Assembly: GCA_022510445.1 (NCBI GenBank)
Contig: JAFLTN010000015.1
Coordinates: 1-34,834, forward strand
DNA: 34,834 nt
Source: Muribaculaceae bacterium
Lineage (GTDB): Bacteria; Bacteroidota; Bacteroidia; Bacteroidales; Muribaculaceae
Reading direction: 5' to 3'
A program made the translations under genes and the position numbers. Every line of letters starts with the position of its first letter. Position 1 is the stretch's first letter. The notes beneath the pieces were generated by a model. That model ran no database searches and was not told where the DNA came from. It saw only the letters and a program-made list of their open reading frames with translations. This document shows, in pieces, positions 7,727-17,391 of this stretch.

Positions 7727-8815
7727 TTAGTTGAGGCTTTTGTCAAGATCTTGAATTGTTTCGTGGCGTGAAATGAGTTCTCCCTGTGAGTTAATTAAGA
7801 AGAATGTCGGAAGTGAATAGACATTATAGTGCACTGCCGCTGAGGCATTGAATTCTCCGGGAGCATAAACTGTTATCCAAGGAATATTTCTTGCCGCATC
7901 CCTCCATGAATACTGATCAGGGTCGAGAGCGACATTATAGAATTCAACCTTACCGTTCAAACGGTTGTAGATCTTAGCAAGCTCAATGTTAAGGGCAGGA
8001 GAGTCAGGATGGGTCAACAAGGAAAAAATCACGACAACCGGTTTCCCTTTTCCTGCGATTGAACTGAGTGCCACATTTTCCCCGGTTTCATCGGGCAGCT
8101 CTATATCGATCATGGTGATTTCATCAGCGGGCATCTCTAAGAAATTACCTTGGTTATTGTTCTTTCTTTTCAAGGCATTGAGCGAGGTTTGTTCAAGAAT
8201 GGCTGTATGAGGGTCATCGGGGCGTAAAGATTTATATCCTGTGGCCACAGCTGCAAAGTATTTTGCATCGGAATCTTTTGCGACATCAAAAATCGGTTTC
8301 CCGTTCACAGTTTTAGTCAGGATATAATAACTTATTATTGACCCTTGTGAGTCTTTCATATATTTGGAATATATTCCGCGTTTAAACGATTCAATTGAAT
8401 CAGAATTTATAGAGGAAAACGAGTTGACCTCTTTATCAAATTGTTCGGCAAGTTCGGCATTTCGTGAACCTGACAAGGTGAAATCAGTGCCAAAACCAGC
8501 CAAAGAAGAACTTACATTGATGGTTTCGGTGGAGTCTATGGGTATATAGATATATTTTCTGTCGAGAGAGAGTCGATATATCTCAGGAGCTGCCGGAGAA
8601 GGGAACTTGAAAGAGAAATCTCCGTTGTGGCCAATCCTGGTGGAATCGACAGGTAGCCACCTTCCTGAATAATCAGATTTTTCAAGAATGATCGACTGAT
8701 CTTCTGCACCATATATTTCTCCCTTTATCTTAAACTTTTTCTCGGAACATGAGGCTGCAAAAATTATCAGAGCACTTATGACGAAAATAAGAGATAAATT
8801 TCCTTTATGTTTCAT
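7727..8815 (-). CDS. DUF4369 lipoprotein with thioredoxin-like domain lacking CxxC
   Basis: A 362-aa probable lipoprotein: hydrophobic signal then FAASC with the lipid cysteine at residue 23. A DUF4369-type beta domain (about 27-105) is followed by a helical linker and a TlpA/AhpC-like thioredoxin fold (about 230-355). Where redox members have CxxC the sequence reads FSLLTHPDSPA (264-274), with no cysteine; the cis-proline loop SLPTFF (P336) is kept. The only cysteine in the whole protein is the lipidated one, so it cannot act as a dithiol oxidoreductase. The start was set at 8815 (an ATG at 8821 is equally possible): a longer frame reaches 8872, but that ATG overlaps the -7 box at 8870-8877. 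Confidence 0.8.
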   Translation of the reverse strand: MKHKGNLSLIFVISALIIFAASCSEKKFKIKGEIYGAEDQSIILEKSDYSGRWLPVDSTRIGHNGDFSFKFPSPAAPEIYRLSLDRKYIYIPIDSTETINVSSSLAGFGTDFTLSGSRNAELAEQFDKEVNSFSSINSDSIESFKRGIYSKYMKDSQGSIISYYILTKTVNGKPIFDVAKDSDAKYFAAVATGYKSLRPDDPHTAILEQTSLNALKRKNNNQGNFLEMPADEITMIDIELPDETGENVALSSIAGKGKPVVVIFSLLTHPDSPALNIELAKIYNRLNGKVEFYNVALDPDQYSWRDAARNIPWITVYAPGEFNASAAVHYNVYSLPTFFLINSQGELISRHETIQDLDKSLN

Positions 8816-8869
8816 TATCATAATAATTAAATTCCAGACACACCATATTTTTTCATAGGTTGTGTTTTG

Positions 8870-8900
8870 CAAATTTAATGATAAGACTCCATCCTACAAA
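8870..8900 (-). promoter_or_regulatory. Promoter of the DUF4369 lipoprotein-porin operon
   Basis: On the minus strand TTTG (8897-8900), 19 nt and TAAATTTG (8870-8877) match the Bacteroidota consensus. The predicted start is about 8863, giving a leader near 45 nt and excluding the ATG at 8870-8872. Confidence 0.7.
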
Positions 8901-8902
8901 AT

Positions 8903-8951
8903 AAAAGGTCCTTTCTGCCTATTTTGAGAAATAGAAGAAAGGATCACCTTT
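8903..8951 (-). terminator. Terminator of the thioredoxin lipoprotein gene
   Basis: On the minus strand, AAAGG, TCCTTTCT and CTATTT pair in turn with AAATAG, AGAAAGGA and CCTTTT, a long stem with small bulges and a CTCA loop. It starts 27 nt after the stop codon and sits just upstream of the next promoter's -33 box. Confidence 0.7.
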
Positions 8952-8978
8952 ATTTATGATATTGATGAGCGTAGTCTG

Positions 8979-9428
8979 TTAAAAACCAAAGTAAGTATTA
9001 ATGGTTTCAAGGAGTTGGTCACGGGTCTGGAAACCGACAAGGGTATTCTTTATCTGACCGTTCGGATCCATAAATATCAGCATCGGAATGCTTTGAACGC
9101 CGTAATATTGGGCGATTGAGGGATTATCATCCACATCTATTGTGATAAAATTAATCCTTCCTTTAAATTCCTCTTCCAATTTGGAGAAGATTGGTTTCAA
9201 TTGTCTGCATGGAGGACACCACGTGGCGGAGAAATCAATTATTGTGGGGAGTCCATTGGTGGGTATAATTTTACTGTTCTCAATTTTATAAGCCACATTA
9301 AGACTGTTTTCGACTGCGGCAACCGCTTCATCGTTCTCTGCTTCAGAAACTTTATAGTCGTTTTTTGCATGGCATGAAAAGAGACCGGCTGAAAAAGCGA
9401 TCAAGGTGATAAAAAGTAATTTTTTCAT
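8979..9428 (-). CDS. Thioredoxin-fold lipoprotein with WCPPC active site
   Basis: A 149-aa protein with a short lipoprotein signal (FSAGLFSC, lipid cysteine 19) and one thioredoxin domain. The active site is FSATWCPPCRQLKP with C71 and C74, followed by FITIDVDDNP and the cis-proline loop VQSIPMLIF (P116). It should act as a periplasmic, membrane-anchored thiol-disulfide oxidoreductase; whether it reduces or oxidises is not visible. It is flanked by its own terminator and by the PPi-PFK terminator, so it is probably monocistronic, although no convincing promoter was found. It contrasts with the next gene downstream, whose thioredoxin-like fold has lost both cysteines. Confidence 0.9.
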   Translation of the reverse strand: MKKLLFITLIAFSAGLFSCHAKNDYKVSEAENDEAVAAVENSLNVAYKIENSKIIPTNGLPTIIDFSATWCPPCRQLKPIFSKLEEEFKGRINFITIDVDDNPSIAQYYGVQSIPMLIFMDPNGQIKNTLVGFQTRDQLLETINTYFGF

Positions 9429-9467
9429 AATATAACGAGTTATTAATTATTGTCTTAAAGAATAACA

Positions 9468-9504
9468 AAAGAGAATGTCGGATAGTTTTGTCGACATTCT
9501 CTTT
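9468..9504 (-). terminator. Terminator of the PPi-PFK gene
   Basis: AAAGAGAATGTCG and CGACATTCTCTTT form a perfect 13-bp stem around an 11-nt loop, followed on the minus strand by TTGTT. It lies 61 nt past the stop codon of the phosphofructokinase gene. Confidence 0.8.
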
Positions 9505-9565
9505 GAATTAGTCAATTTTTAATATTGTTAAACCCTTGGGTGAACTCTATTATATGCAAATGGAT

Positions 9566-11221
9566 TTAAATCTCTTTATCATGTTCAAGAAGAAGAGTCA
9601 TAGAAGGCCTGTCGCATATTTCAGCGGGTCCGAAATATTGGATCGGTCCAGGATATTGATAAAGAGTATTGAGAGCGAGTGTTTCGCGCATTGAAGCGAA
9701 TTTTAAGTAGGGTTTGCCGTTAAGGTTCACCAAAGCTTTCTGAATAACTGGCTTCATGTGTCCGTGGCGACGTTCCATATTCATCATCATAGTGATTGGA
9801 ATACCGCCGGCAATCCAGTTTTCACTCTTTTCTGTCAGATTCCTCACAGAACTCATATAGCCCGTAAGGCCTGCGTTAATAAGCATCGCTGCATTGAAGC
9901 CGAGTGCATAGCAGTAGTCGGCATCGAAATTTGTAGGATCGGCACAACGACCTTCATAGCCGAAGAAATGGTGCTGCGCACTAAATTTACCTGAGTACTG
10001 GCCGGATTGTGCCATCTCTTCAAGTCTCTTAGCAACCATTTCACTGAGAAGACTTTCTGTCTCAATAAGAGAAACCTGGACATTTCCGTGGCTATCTCTG
10101 TCAAGACTCAGCTGAAGGGCTATATGTTTTGGAAGAGATTTGTATAAGTCTGCGTTGACAGGAGAAAGCATTGAGTGGATTTTACGAAGCTTTTCCATTT
10201 CATCAAGCCCGTCAATTTCATCATGATGAGCAGCCAGAACGTCATTTAGTTCTGAAATGAGGGCTTTCATGGATGGAATGAACTCGATAAGACCTTCAGG
10301 AACAAGGATGGTTCCGAAATTCCATCCGAGTTTTGCTCTTTCAGCAATCACATAACAGAGATAGCTAACGATATTGTCGAGAGTCATACGTTTAGCGAGC
10401 ACTTCTTCAGAAATAAGACACACATTCGGTTGTGTCTCAAGAGCACATTCAAGAGCTATATGAGAAGCGCTACGTCCCATCAATTTAACGAAATGGTAAT
10501 ATTTCTTGGCGGAGTTGCAGTCGCGCTGTATATTGCCGATAACTTCACTATAGACCTTGCATGCTGTGTCAAAACCGAAGGAAGTTTCAATCCATTTGTT
10601 TTTAAGGTCTCCGTCGATGGTTTTTGGCACCCCGATTACTTGGACATCTGCTCCAATGTTCTTATAGTATTCCGCCAACACTGCAGCGTTGGTGTTTGAA
10701 TCATCACCACCGATAATAACAAGGGCTCGGATATTAAGCTCTTTCAACACTTTAAGACCTGCGTCAAATTGTTCGGGAGTTTCAAGTTTTGTACGTCCGG
10801 AACCAATGATATCAAAGCCTCCTGTGTTACGGTATTCCTTGATATAGCCGGCTGTAAGTTCCATATACTGATGGTTGATGAAACCTGAAGGTCCCATAAG
10901 GAATCCATAAAGACGAGACTCTTTATTAAGGCGTTTGATTCCGTCAAATATACCGCTTACAACATTATGACCGCCGGGAGCCTGTCCACCTGAGAGGATG
11001 ATGCCGACATTAAAAGGCTCTTCCACACGTTCGGATTCATTTGAAGCTTCAAACTCAATCACGGGCATTCCATAGGTGTGTGGGAAAAGTTTTTTAATTT
11101 CTTCCTGATCGGCTACTGATTCTGTGGCCGGACCAATCTTGATTTTAACTGGACCTTGAAGGGCCTTGGGAAGTTTAGGCTGATATTCAGCTCTAATTCT
11201 CTGAAGTGGACTCTTTTTCAT
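9566..11221 (-). CDS. pfp: Diphosphate-fructose-6-phosphate 1-phosphotransferase (PPi-PFK)
   Basis: The enzyme interconverts fructose 6-phosphate and fructose 1,6-bisphosphate using pyrophosphate instead of ATP, a reversible step of glycolysis in the cytoplasm. At 551 aa it belongs to the long, plant-like branch. Visible motifs are LSGGQAPGGHN (77-86), GGDDS (171-175), PKTIDGDLKN (199-208) and MGRSASH (248-254). The second aspartate in GGDDS and the lysine in PKTIDGD are the known markers for PPi rather than ATP use. It has its own promoter (11259-11290) and terminator, so it is a single-gene unit between the flippase and thioredoxin genes. Confidence 0.93.
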   Translation of the reverse strand: MKKSPLQRIRAEYQPKLPKALQGPVKIKIGPATESVADQEEIKKLFPHTYGMPVIEFEASNESERVEEPFNVGIILSGGQAPGGHNVVSGIFDGIKRLNKESRLYGFLMGPSGFINHQYMELTAGYIKEYRNTGGFDIIGSGRTKLETPEQFDAGLKVLKELNIRALVIIGGDDSNTNAAVLAEYYKNIGADVQVIGVPKTIDGDLKNKWIETSFGFDTACKVYSEVIGNIQRDCNSAKKYYHFVKLMGRSASHIALECALETQPNVCLISEEVLAKRMTLDNIVSYLCYVIAERAKLGWNFGTILVPEGLIEFIPSMKALISELNDVLAAHHDEIDGLDEMEKLRKIHSMLSPVNADLYKSLPKHIALQLSLDRDSHGNVQVSLIETESLLSEMVAKRLEEMAQSGQYSGKFSAQHHFFGYEGRCADPTNFDADYCYALGFNAAMLINAGLTGYMSSVRNLTEKSENWIAGGIPITMMMNMERRHGHMKPVIQKALVNLNGKPYLKFASMRETLALNTLYQYPGPIQYFGPAEICDRPSMTLLLEHDKEI

Positions 11222-11258
11222 TTGATTTTTACCTGTTTTTGCAGTGTTATTTATTATG

Positions 11259-11290
11259 CAAAATTATATATTTTCCAATCAAATCCCAAA
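11259..11290 (-). promoter_or_regulatory. Promoter of the PPi-PFK gene
   Basis: On the minus strand TTTG (11287-11290), 20 nt and TAATTTTG (11259-11266) match the Bacteroidota consensus exactly. The predicted start is near 11252, a leader of about 30 nt. Confidence 0.7.
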
Positions 11291-11296
11291 AGTTTA

Positions 11297-12424
11297 TCAG
11301 GTTTCGATTGTTTCTTCTTTCGGCGTGTCTTTCGTGACTTTTGGTTTGTTGTGAAATCTCTCATAGGTTTCACGTAGCCATCCCGGAACTATTGCTGCTC
11401 CAATCCCCAGATAGACATAATATGAGATAATTCTCCAGAATACAGCCATAATAAGGGCCATACCAACTGTGGGGACAAGATCTCCATAATAATTTGAAAA
11501 AATCCATTCGCTGATTCCGGATCCACCCGGTGTGGGACTGACCATCAGAACTACCCAAATGACGAATTGACGGGCAAGTATAACCCATTGCCAATGATCA
11601 TCCGTGGGGATAAAACCAAGGAATAGGGCATTCACAACAAGGTATCGGGATGTCCAGGAAACAGCTGTTCCTCCAAACACCTCAAGCCAAAAACGGAAAG
11701 GTTTTTTCCTGAGTTCTTTTGATGTGGCTACCATATTGTCGCCTAACTCTACAAGATTAGAGCTCCATTTCTTCACCCATTTCCATTGCGAAATTTTTAT
11801 AAGGATTTTCCTGATCCATTCTGGTCGCCAGATGATCCCTGCAAATAAAATGAATGTCCATGCGGCAAGAAAAGCATACACAATCCAAAAGGTGAATTTT
11901 ATGCCATGTGAAAAATCTCCGGCATCCGATGCAAAAATTTCACTGGCAGGAGTGAGAAGGATAACTATGGGACAGGCTATAACAAAAAACAGTTCATCAA
12001 GAAATAAGGTCGTGATCATTAAAGTTGTCGCCCTTCCTAATTCAATGCCTTGAGAATTCAGGAAAACCATTCCCAATGAACTTCCTCCCACTGCGGAAGG
12101 TGTGATGCAAGAAGTGAATTCACATAAAAAATCTACCTTATATGCTTTCAACCAGGAAAGTTGTCGGTCGGTAAGAGCCCGGAATCTCCAGGTGAGTCCG
12201 AAATCACGTCCCCACATAAAAATAAATCCAAGTCCGATGCAAAGCCATGTCCTCCATGTGAAATGGATTCCATGCCACACCTCGGAAAGATTATCTTTAT
12301 GGGACTCGTGCCAAAGCATCAATACCACAACTCCGACTCCTATAAAAACCGGGAGAATTACTTTCCATAGAGAAAAGTATTTCTTTTCATAATTTACAGA
12401 GCTTTGTATTGATGGTGAAGACAT
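11297..12424 (-). CDS. Flippase-like integral membrane protein (LPG synthase TM region / UPF0104)
   Basis: A 375-aa multi-spanning protein with several hydrophobic segments from about residue 17 onward. The conserved block MVSPTPGGSGISEW sits in the C-terminal half, typical of the membrane domain shared by MprF-type lysylphosphatidylglycerol synthases and YbhN-like proteins. The catalytic aminoacyl-transferase domain of MprF is absent, so a lipid-flipping or glycolipid transport role is inferred only from the family. The ATG is 46 bp after the stop of the glycosyltransferase gene, which suggests co-expression and a shared glycolipid or glycan pathway in the inner membrane. Confidence 0.82.
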   Translation of the reverse strand: MSSPSIQSSVNYEKKYFSLWKVILPVFIGVGVVVLMLWHESHKDNLSEVWHGIHFTWRTWLCIGLGFIFMWGRDFGLTWRFRALTDRQLSWLKAYKVDFLCEFTSCITPSAVGGSSLGMVFLNSQGIELGRATTLMITTLFLDELFFVIACPIVILLTPASEIFASDAGDFSHGIKFTFWIVYAFLAAWTFILFAGIIWRPEWIRKILIKISQWKWVKKWSSNLVELGDNMVATSKELRKKPFRFWLEVFGGTAVSWTSRYLVVNALFLGFIPTDDHWQWVILARQFVIWVVLMVSPTPGGSGISEWIFSNYYGDLVPTVGMALIMAVFWRIISYYVYLGIGAAIVPGWLRETYERFHNKPKVTKDTPKEETIET

Positions 12425-12470
12425 GAATAGACCTGACAGGTATTAGAAGGTTTAGATTTTAATTTAGGAA

Positions 12471-13670
12471 TTATGAAGTGTACCGGGAATTCCGAATCAC
12501 TGAATCATATCTGTCAATTACTTCTCCCACTACGTCTTCCCAGCTTCTCACAAGTGAATTCCTTGCGTTAATGCCGGTTCTTCTTACATAAGAGAGATCT
12601 TTCATCAGCTTTCTTATAAGAGAGGCAATGGCTTTAGGGTCTTTTGAGGCAAGAAATCCGTTATGACCGTCGTTGATGACCTCGGAAGCCGTGGAATCTT
12701 CAAGAAGGATTGAGGGTGTTCCCATTGCTGCTGCCTCGCGAACCACAAGCGGCGCATTATCGTATAATGAAGGGAACAGGAATAGATCGCTGGCTGCATA
12801 ATAATCACTTAATTTTTTTCGGTCGGTCAGTAGTCCATTGAAAGTGACGATATGATCAATTCCTTTTGCTTTTGCTAATTTTTCAAGATCATCAAAAGCA
12901 TAACCGTTCCCTATAAAATTCATTTTTAAGTTTGGCAGATCCTTAAGAAGTTCCAAAGAATCTAAGATGGTGGCAAGACCTTTCTCCCAAATATGCTGAC
13001 CCACAAAAAGAAGCTGAAAATTCTCAGGATTGAAACCTAATTTTATTTTGGCATCCTTTTTATAGTCATTCATATTGTCAATTATGATGGAAGCGAAATC
13101 ATTTCCATTTTCAACAACTGTAAGGGGCCCCTTATAGCCGTATTCCCTCACAGTTTCCTCAACATAAGCCTGAGGAATCCATACCTGGTCGCAGGCATTA
13201 AAAAAGTTAAGTATCCTTTTCATTATAATCGGGACACAGAACGGCATATGTTTAAAAGAATGTTTTAAATCATCACGGTATTTTGAATGGAAAGTACCTA
13301 TTAACGGGATGTGCTGATGTTTTTTGACATATACAGCGAGCCTTCCGGATGAGAAAGGACAATGAGAGTGTAAGATCTTAAAGTTGGTTTTACGCAGTCT
13401 TGACCATATGAAAGGATCAAGTTTTGGATAACCGTAACGATATGGATGCCTGTTATGAATGGGAAGAGACACAAACCTCATCACATCATAGGGAACCGCC
13501 ACCTTTTCAGGATTCCAAGGTGTTACAATGCAGGGAGTTCTTCCGCTTTTTGAAATCCAATGGGCATAATTTTCCACTGTCAGCGTGACTCCGTCAATGA
13601 TTGGAGGAAAGCTGTCATTGAATATGCCGTAAAGATTTTTTCCTTTCGGGTAATTAAAGATTGCTCCCAT
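12471..13670 (-). CDS. GT4-family glycosyltransferase
   Basis: A 399-aa GT-B fold enzyme. The N-terminal half begins with the acceptor-side motif FNDSFPPIIDGVTLTVENYA and carries ILHSHCPFSSGRLA. The C-terminal half has LLFVGQHIWEKGL, FIGNGY, ASDLFLFPSLYDNAPLVV, and the nucleotide-sugar motif REAAAMGTPSIL. This resembles retaining GT4 enzymes that glycosylate diacylglycerol or phosphoinositol lipids, but sugar and acceptor are not determined by sequence. It lies directly upstream of the flippase-like gene and has a consensus promoter at 13703-13734. Confidence 0.85.
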   Translation of the reverse strand: MGAIFNYPKGKNLYGIFNDSFPPIIDGVTLTVENYAHWISKSGRTPCIVTPWNPEKVAVPYDVMRFVSLPIHNRHPYRYGYPKLDPFIWSRLRKTNFKILHSHCPFSSGRLAVYVKKHQHIPLIGTFHSKYRDDLKHSFKHMPFCVPIIMKRILNFFNACDQVWIPQAYVEETVREYGYKGPLTVVENGNDFASIIIDNMNDYKKDAKIKLGFNPENFQLLFVGQHIWEKGLATILDSLELLKDLPNLKMNFIGNGYAFDDLEKLAKAKGIDHIVTFNGLLTDRKKLSDYYAASDLFLFPSLYDNAPLVVREAAAMGTPSILLEDSTASEVINDGHNGFLASKDPKAIASLIRKLMKDLSYVRRTGINARNSLVRSWEDVVGEVIDRYDSVIRNSRYTS

Positions 13671-13702
13671 TAATTAATAGGTCAGATGTCTTGTCAAGAA
13701 TG

Positions 13703-13734
13703 CAAATTTAAATTATTCTTAAGAGAGGAACAAA
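13703..13734 (-). promoter_or_regulatory. Promoter of the glycosyltransferase-flippase unit
   Basis: On the minus strand TTTG (13731-13734), 20 nt and TAAATTTG (13703-13710) are an exact consensus match. The predicted start is near 13696, about 26 nt before the ATG. Confidence 0.72.
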
Positions 13735-13794
13735 TAAATTGCCATTTGAAGCCCGAGTTAAAGGCTTGCGGAGAGAGGAAAGGACTCCAAAACA

Positions 13795-13833
13795 AAAGAA
13801 AAAGAGGAGAAGCCTTATTTAAGACTACTCCTC
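13795..13833 (-). terminator. groEL terminator
   Basis: On the minus strand GAGGAG and TCTTA pair with TAAGG and CTCCTC around a small internal loop, followed by TTTTTCTTTT. It starts 32 nt past the groEL stop and separates groESL from the glycosyltransferase promoter. Confidence 0.7.
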
Positions 13834-13865
13834 GCTTCCTATTTCATTAGAAAAAAATTTCCCTA

Positions 13866-15521
<1,656 letters not shown>

Positions 15522-15524
15522 TTA

Positions 15525-15797
15525 TCAGTTTAATACAGCAAGCACGTCTGACTGACGCATTATAAGATATTTTTCTCCTTCAAATTCGATTTCTGTGCCT
15601 GCATATTTTCCGTAGAGCACCAGATCGCCCTCTTTAAGGAGCATTTCTTCATCTTTTGTGCCTTTTCCTACGGCAAGAACTTTACCTTTAAGGGGTTTTT
15701 CTTTTGCTGAGTCAGGGATGATGATTCCACTCATTGTTACTTCTTCAGCAGCAGTGGGCTGGATCAATACCCTGTCTGCCAATGGACGTATATTCAT
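15525..15797 (-). CDS. groES: Co-chaperonin GroES (Hsp10)
   Basis: A 90-aa heptameric lid for GroEL. It begins [20 protein letters not shown], has the mobile-loop region [15 protein letters not shown] (residues about 22-36) and [11 protein letters not shown], and ends with [14 protein letters not shown]. Length and order with groEL are standard. A sigma-54-like element is located at 15835-15851, and no CIRCE operator is visible upstream. Confidence 0.98.
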   Translation of the reverse strand: MNIRPLADRVLIQPTAAEEVTMSGIIIPDSAKEKPLKGKVLAVGKGTKDEEMLLKEGDLVLYGKYAGTEIEFEGEKYLIMRQSDVLAVLN

Positions 15798-15834
15798 ATT
15801 CAGTATTAGTTTTTAAAATGTCTATAGATGTTTT

Positions 15835-15851
15835 AACAAATTTCGTGCCAA
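15835..15851 (-). promoter_or_regulatory. Sigma-54-like -24/-12 element before groES
   Basis: On the minus strand the sequence TTGGCACGAAATTTGTT aligns with the sigma-54 consensus YTGGCACGRNNNTTGCW with a single mismatch (T for C in the -12 GC). The GG and G are at the right spacing. The predicted start is near 15825, about 28 nt before the groES ATG. No TAnnTTTG box is found in this gap, although TTTG within the element could be a -33 box. Confidence 0.45.
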
Positions 15852-15855
15852 TAAC

Positions 15856-17292
15856 TCACTTTTTTGTGAGGATATAGGTAGTGTAAGGAGCCGCAAGTCC
15901 TTTAAGCATACCTTTCTTAACTTTAAATTCTTTACCGTAAACCTGGTCTCTGTAGGTGCCATCAGGGAGTCCTGTAGGCAAGCTGACAAAATTGGCAATA
16001 GGAGCTATGTTTATTACTGCTGCTCCTTTTTTACCGCGGTTTACAAGCAGAATCTGTCCGTTGTCGGAAACTTCAATATTTTCTTTCTCTCCCGACATTG
16101 CCTTGCGGAAATTATTTACGGCCACCACTTCAGGATGAAAGAACTCGTCGTTACCTCGGGCTCCAAGTATGTTGTCGCCCCAATAAGCCTGACGGGTTGA
16201 ACCCATAGGACGGCTAAAGAATAATGGAATTCCATTTTGACGTGCAGTCAGGAATACCCAGCCTGTCCGGATCTGATCGTCGGTAAGATGTGCTGATTCA
16301 TGTTCATTTGCATAGGTGTCATGGCTCTCTACCCAAGTGGTTAGATATTCCGGGGCTTCAGAATGATGCCAGTTTATCAGATCAAATCCGTTTGCACTTC
16401 CTTTATCCAATGCTTCCCTAAGCACATGGCCGTAGCCGGAAGCTGTCTGTCCCATATATTCAGCATATTCATCTTCTTTTACATTACGGTCTTGTAAGAC
16501 TTCTCCATAAACAAAGAGGGAATCATAAGGCAAGGCTAACCTGACACCTCCGACAGCCTTACGACCGGTGGCTACATCCCAGAAATCATTAACCTTAACA
16601 CCAGAAGCTTCATCAACGGGATCTGACGGAAGCCCTATATGTTTGGCAGTATCATATCTGAACCCTCTGACTCCCATATCAAGGAGCTCATTGACAAATT
16701 GCATATAATATTTTTGAAACGCCGGGTTCTCTGTATTGACGTCAGGAAGAGCACCGGATGCCCAAAGTGTACATTCAAGCCTGTCATTGTAATCTTCTAC
16801 CGGCCGAAGTCCGTTAGAATGATACATTTTATCTCTACCTCCCACGGCGTTTACAAAATCTTCTGAAACAGCATCGATATCAAAAGCAGTATGGTTTGGG
16901 AGAACATCTACTATAACTCTTACACCGTATTTATTAGCAGAGTCAAGCATTTGTTGCATCTGTTCCTTGGTTCCAAGTATATTGTTTCCGATTTTCCAGT
17001 CGGTGGGCTGGTAATAATAATACCAGAAACCTTCTCCGTTGCCTGATTCATCGAAGATCAGTTTGCCGCTCCCTTCCGGTGCGTAACTTTGCTGTACGGG
17101 AGATGTCTGAATCATAGAGAAGCCGGAATCAGCAATTTTTTTCATGTTTTCGGCAATAGCCGGAAAGTTCCAGCTCCATACATGAAGGATTGTTTCATCG
17201 TTTGTAACGTCAGGATCATGTGTAAGCCGGTCTTTGGCAAAAACAGATAGAGTGCCTAAAGACACAAGCGCAAGTAACGTGAATTTTTTCAT
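15856..17292 (-). CDS. Secreted GH13 alpha-amylase
   Basis: A 478-aa exported enzyme: signal peptide MKKFTLLALVSLGTLSVFA (cut near residue 19), then a GH13 barrel. The four classical regions are visible: VDVLPNH (128-134), GFRYDTAKH (210-218, nucleophile D214), VYGEVLQ (261-267, acid/base E264) and VESHD (321-325, H324 and D325). A C-terminal beta domain follows (about 395-478). It should hydrolyse alpha-1,4-glucans outside the cytoplasm; there is no lipobox. No SusC/SusD, surface glycan-binding or regulator genes lie beside it, so it does not look part of a starch utilisation locus. It sits between groES and the divergent nadC gene. Confidence 0.9.
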   Translation of the reverse strand: MKKFTLLALVSLGTLSVFAKDRLTHDPDVTNDETILHVWSWNFPAIAENMKKIADSGFSMIQTSPVQQSYAPEGSGKLIFDESGNGEGFWYYYYQPTDWKIGNNILGTKEQMQQMLDSANKYGVRVIVDVLPNHTAFDIDAVSEDFVNAVGGRDKMYHSNGLRPVEDYNDRLECTLWASGALPDVNTENPAFQKYYMQFVNELLDMGVRGFRYDTAKHIGLPSDPVDEASGVKVNDFWDVATGRKAVGGVRLALPYDSLFVYGEVLQDRNVKEDEYAEYMGQTASGYGHVLREALDKGSANGFDLINWHHSEAPEYLTTWVESHDTYANEHESAHLTDDQIRTGWVFLTARQNGIPLFFSRPMGSTRQAYWGDNILGARGNDEFFHPEVVAVNNFRKAMSGEKENIEVSDNGQILLVNRGKKGAAVINIAPIANFVSLPTGLPDGTYRDQVYGKEFKVKKGMLKGLAAPYTTYILTKK

Positions 17293-17342
17293 GTTTGTAA
17301 GAATTATTTAGTCGTTTTACATAAATATAACCATGCCGGTGA

Positions 17343-17372
17343 GTTGAATGTTTAGAAAAGAAATTAAATTTG
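17343..17372 (+). promoter_or_regulatory. Candidate nadC promoter
   Basis: TAAATTTG at 17365-17372 is a perfect -7 box 20 nt before the ATG. The best -33 partner is GTTG at 17343-17346 with an 18-nt spacer, slightly short and with one mismatch. Confidence 0.5.
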
Positions 17373-17391
17373 CAAAACAAAAATAATAAAA

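Noticed and set aside
15855..15870. CTCAC-T6-GTGAG inverted repeat at the amylase stop
   Set aside because: The 5-bp stem and lack of a following U-tract are too weak to call a terminator.
15856..17292. Amylase as part of a starch utilisation locus
   Set aside because: No SusC/SusD, sensor or second glycoside hydrolase gene is found on either side.
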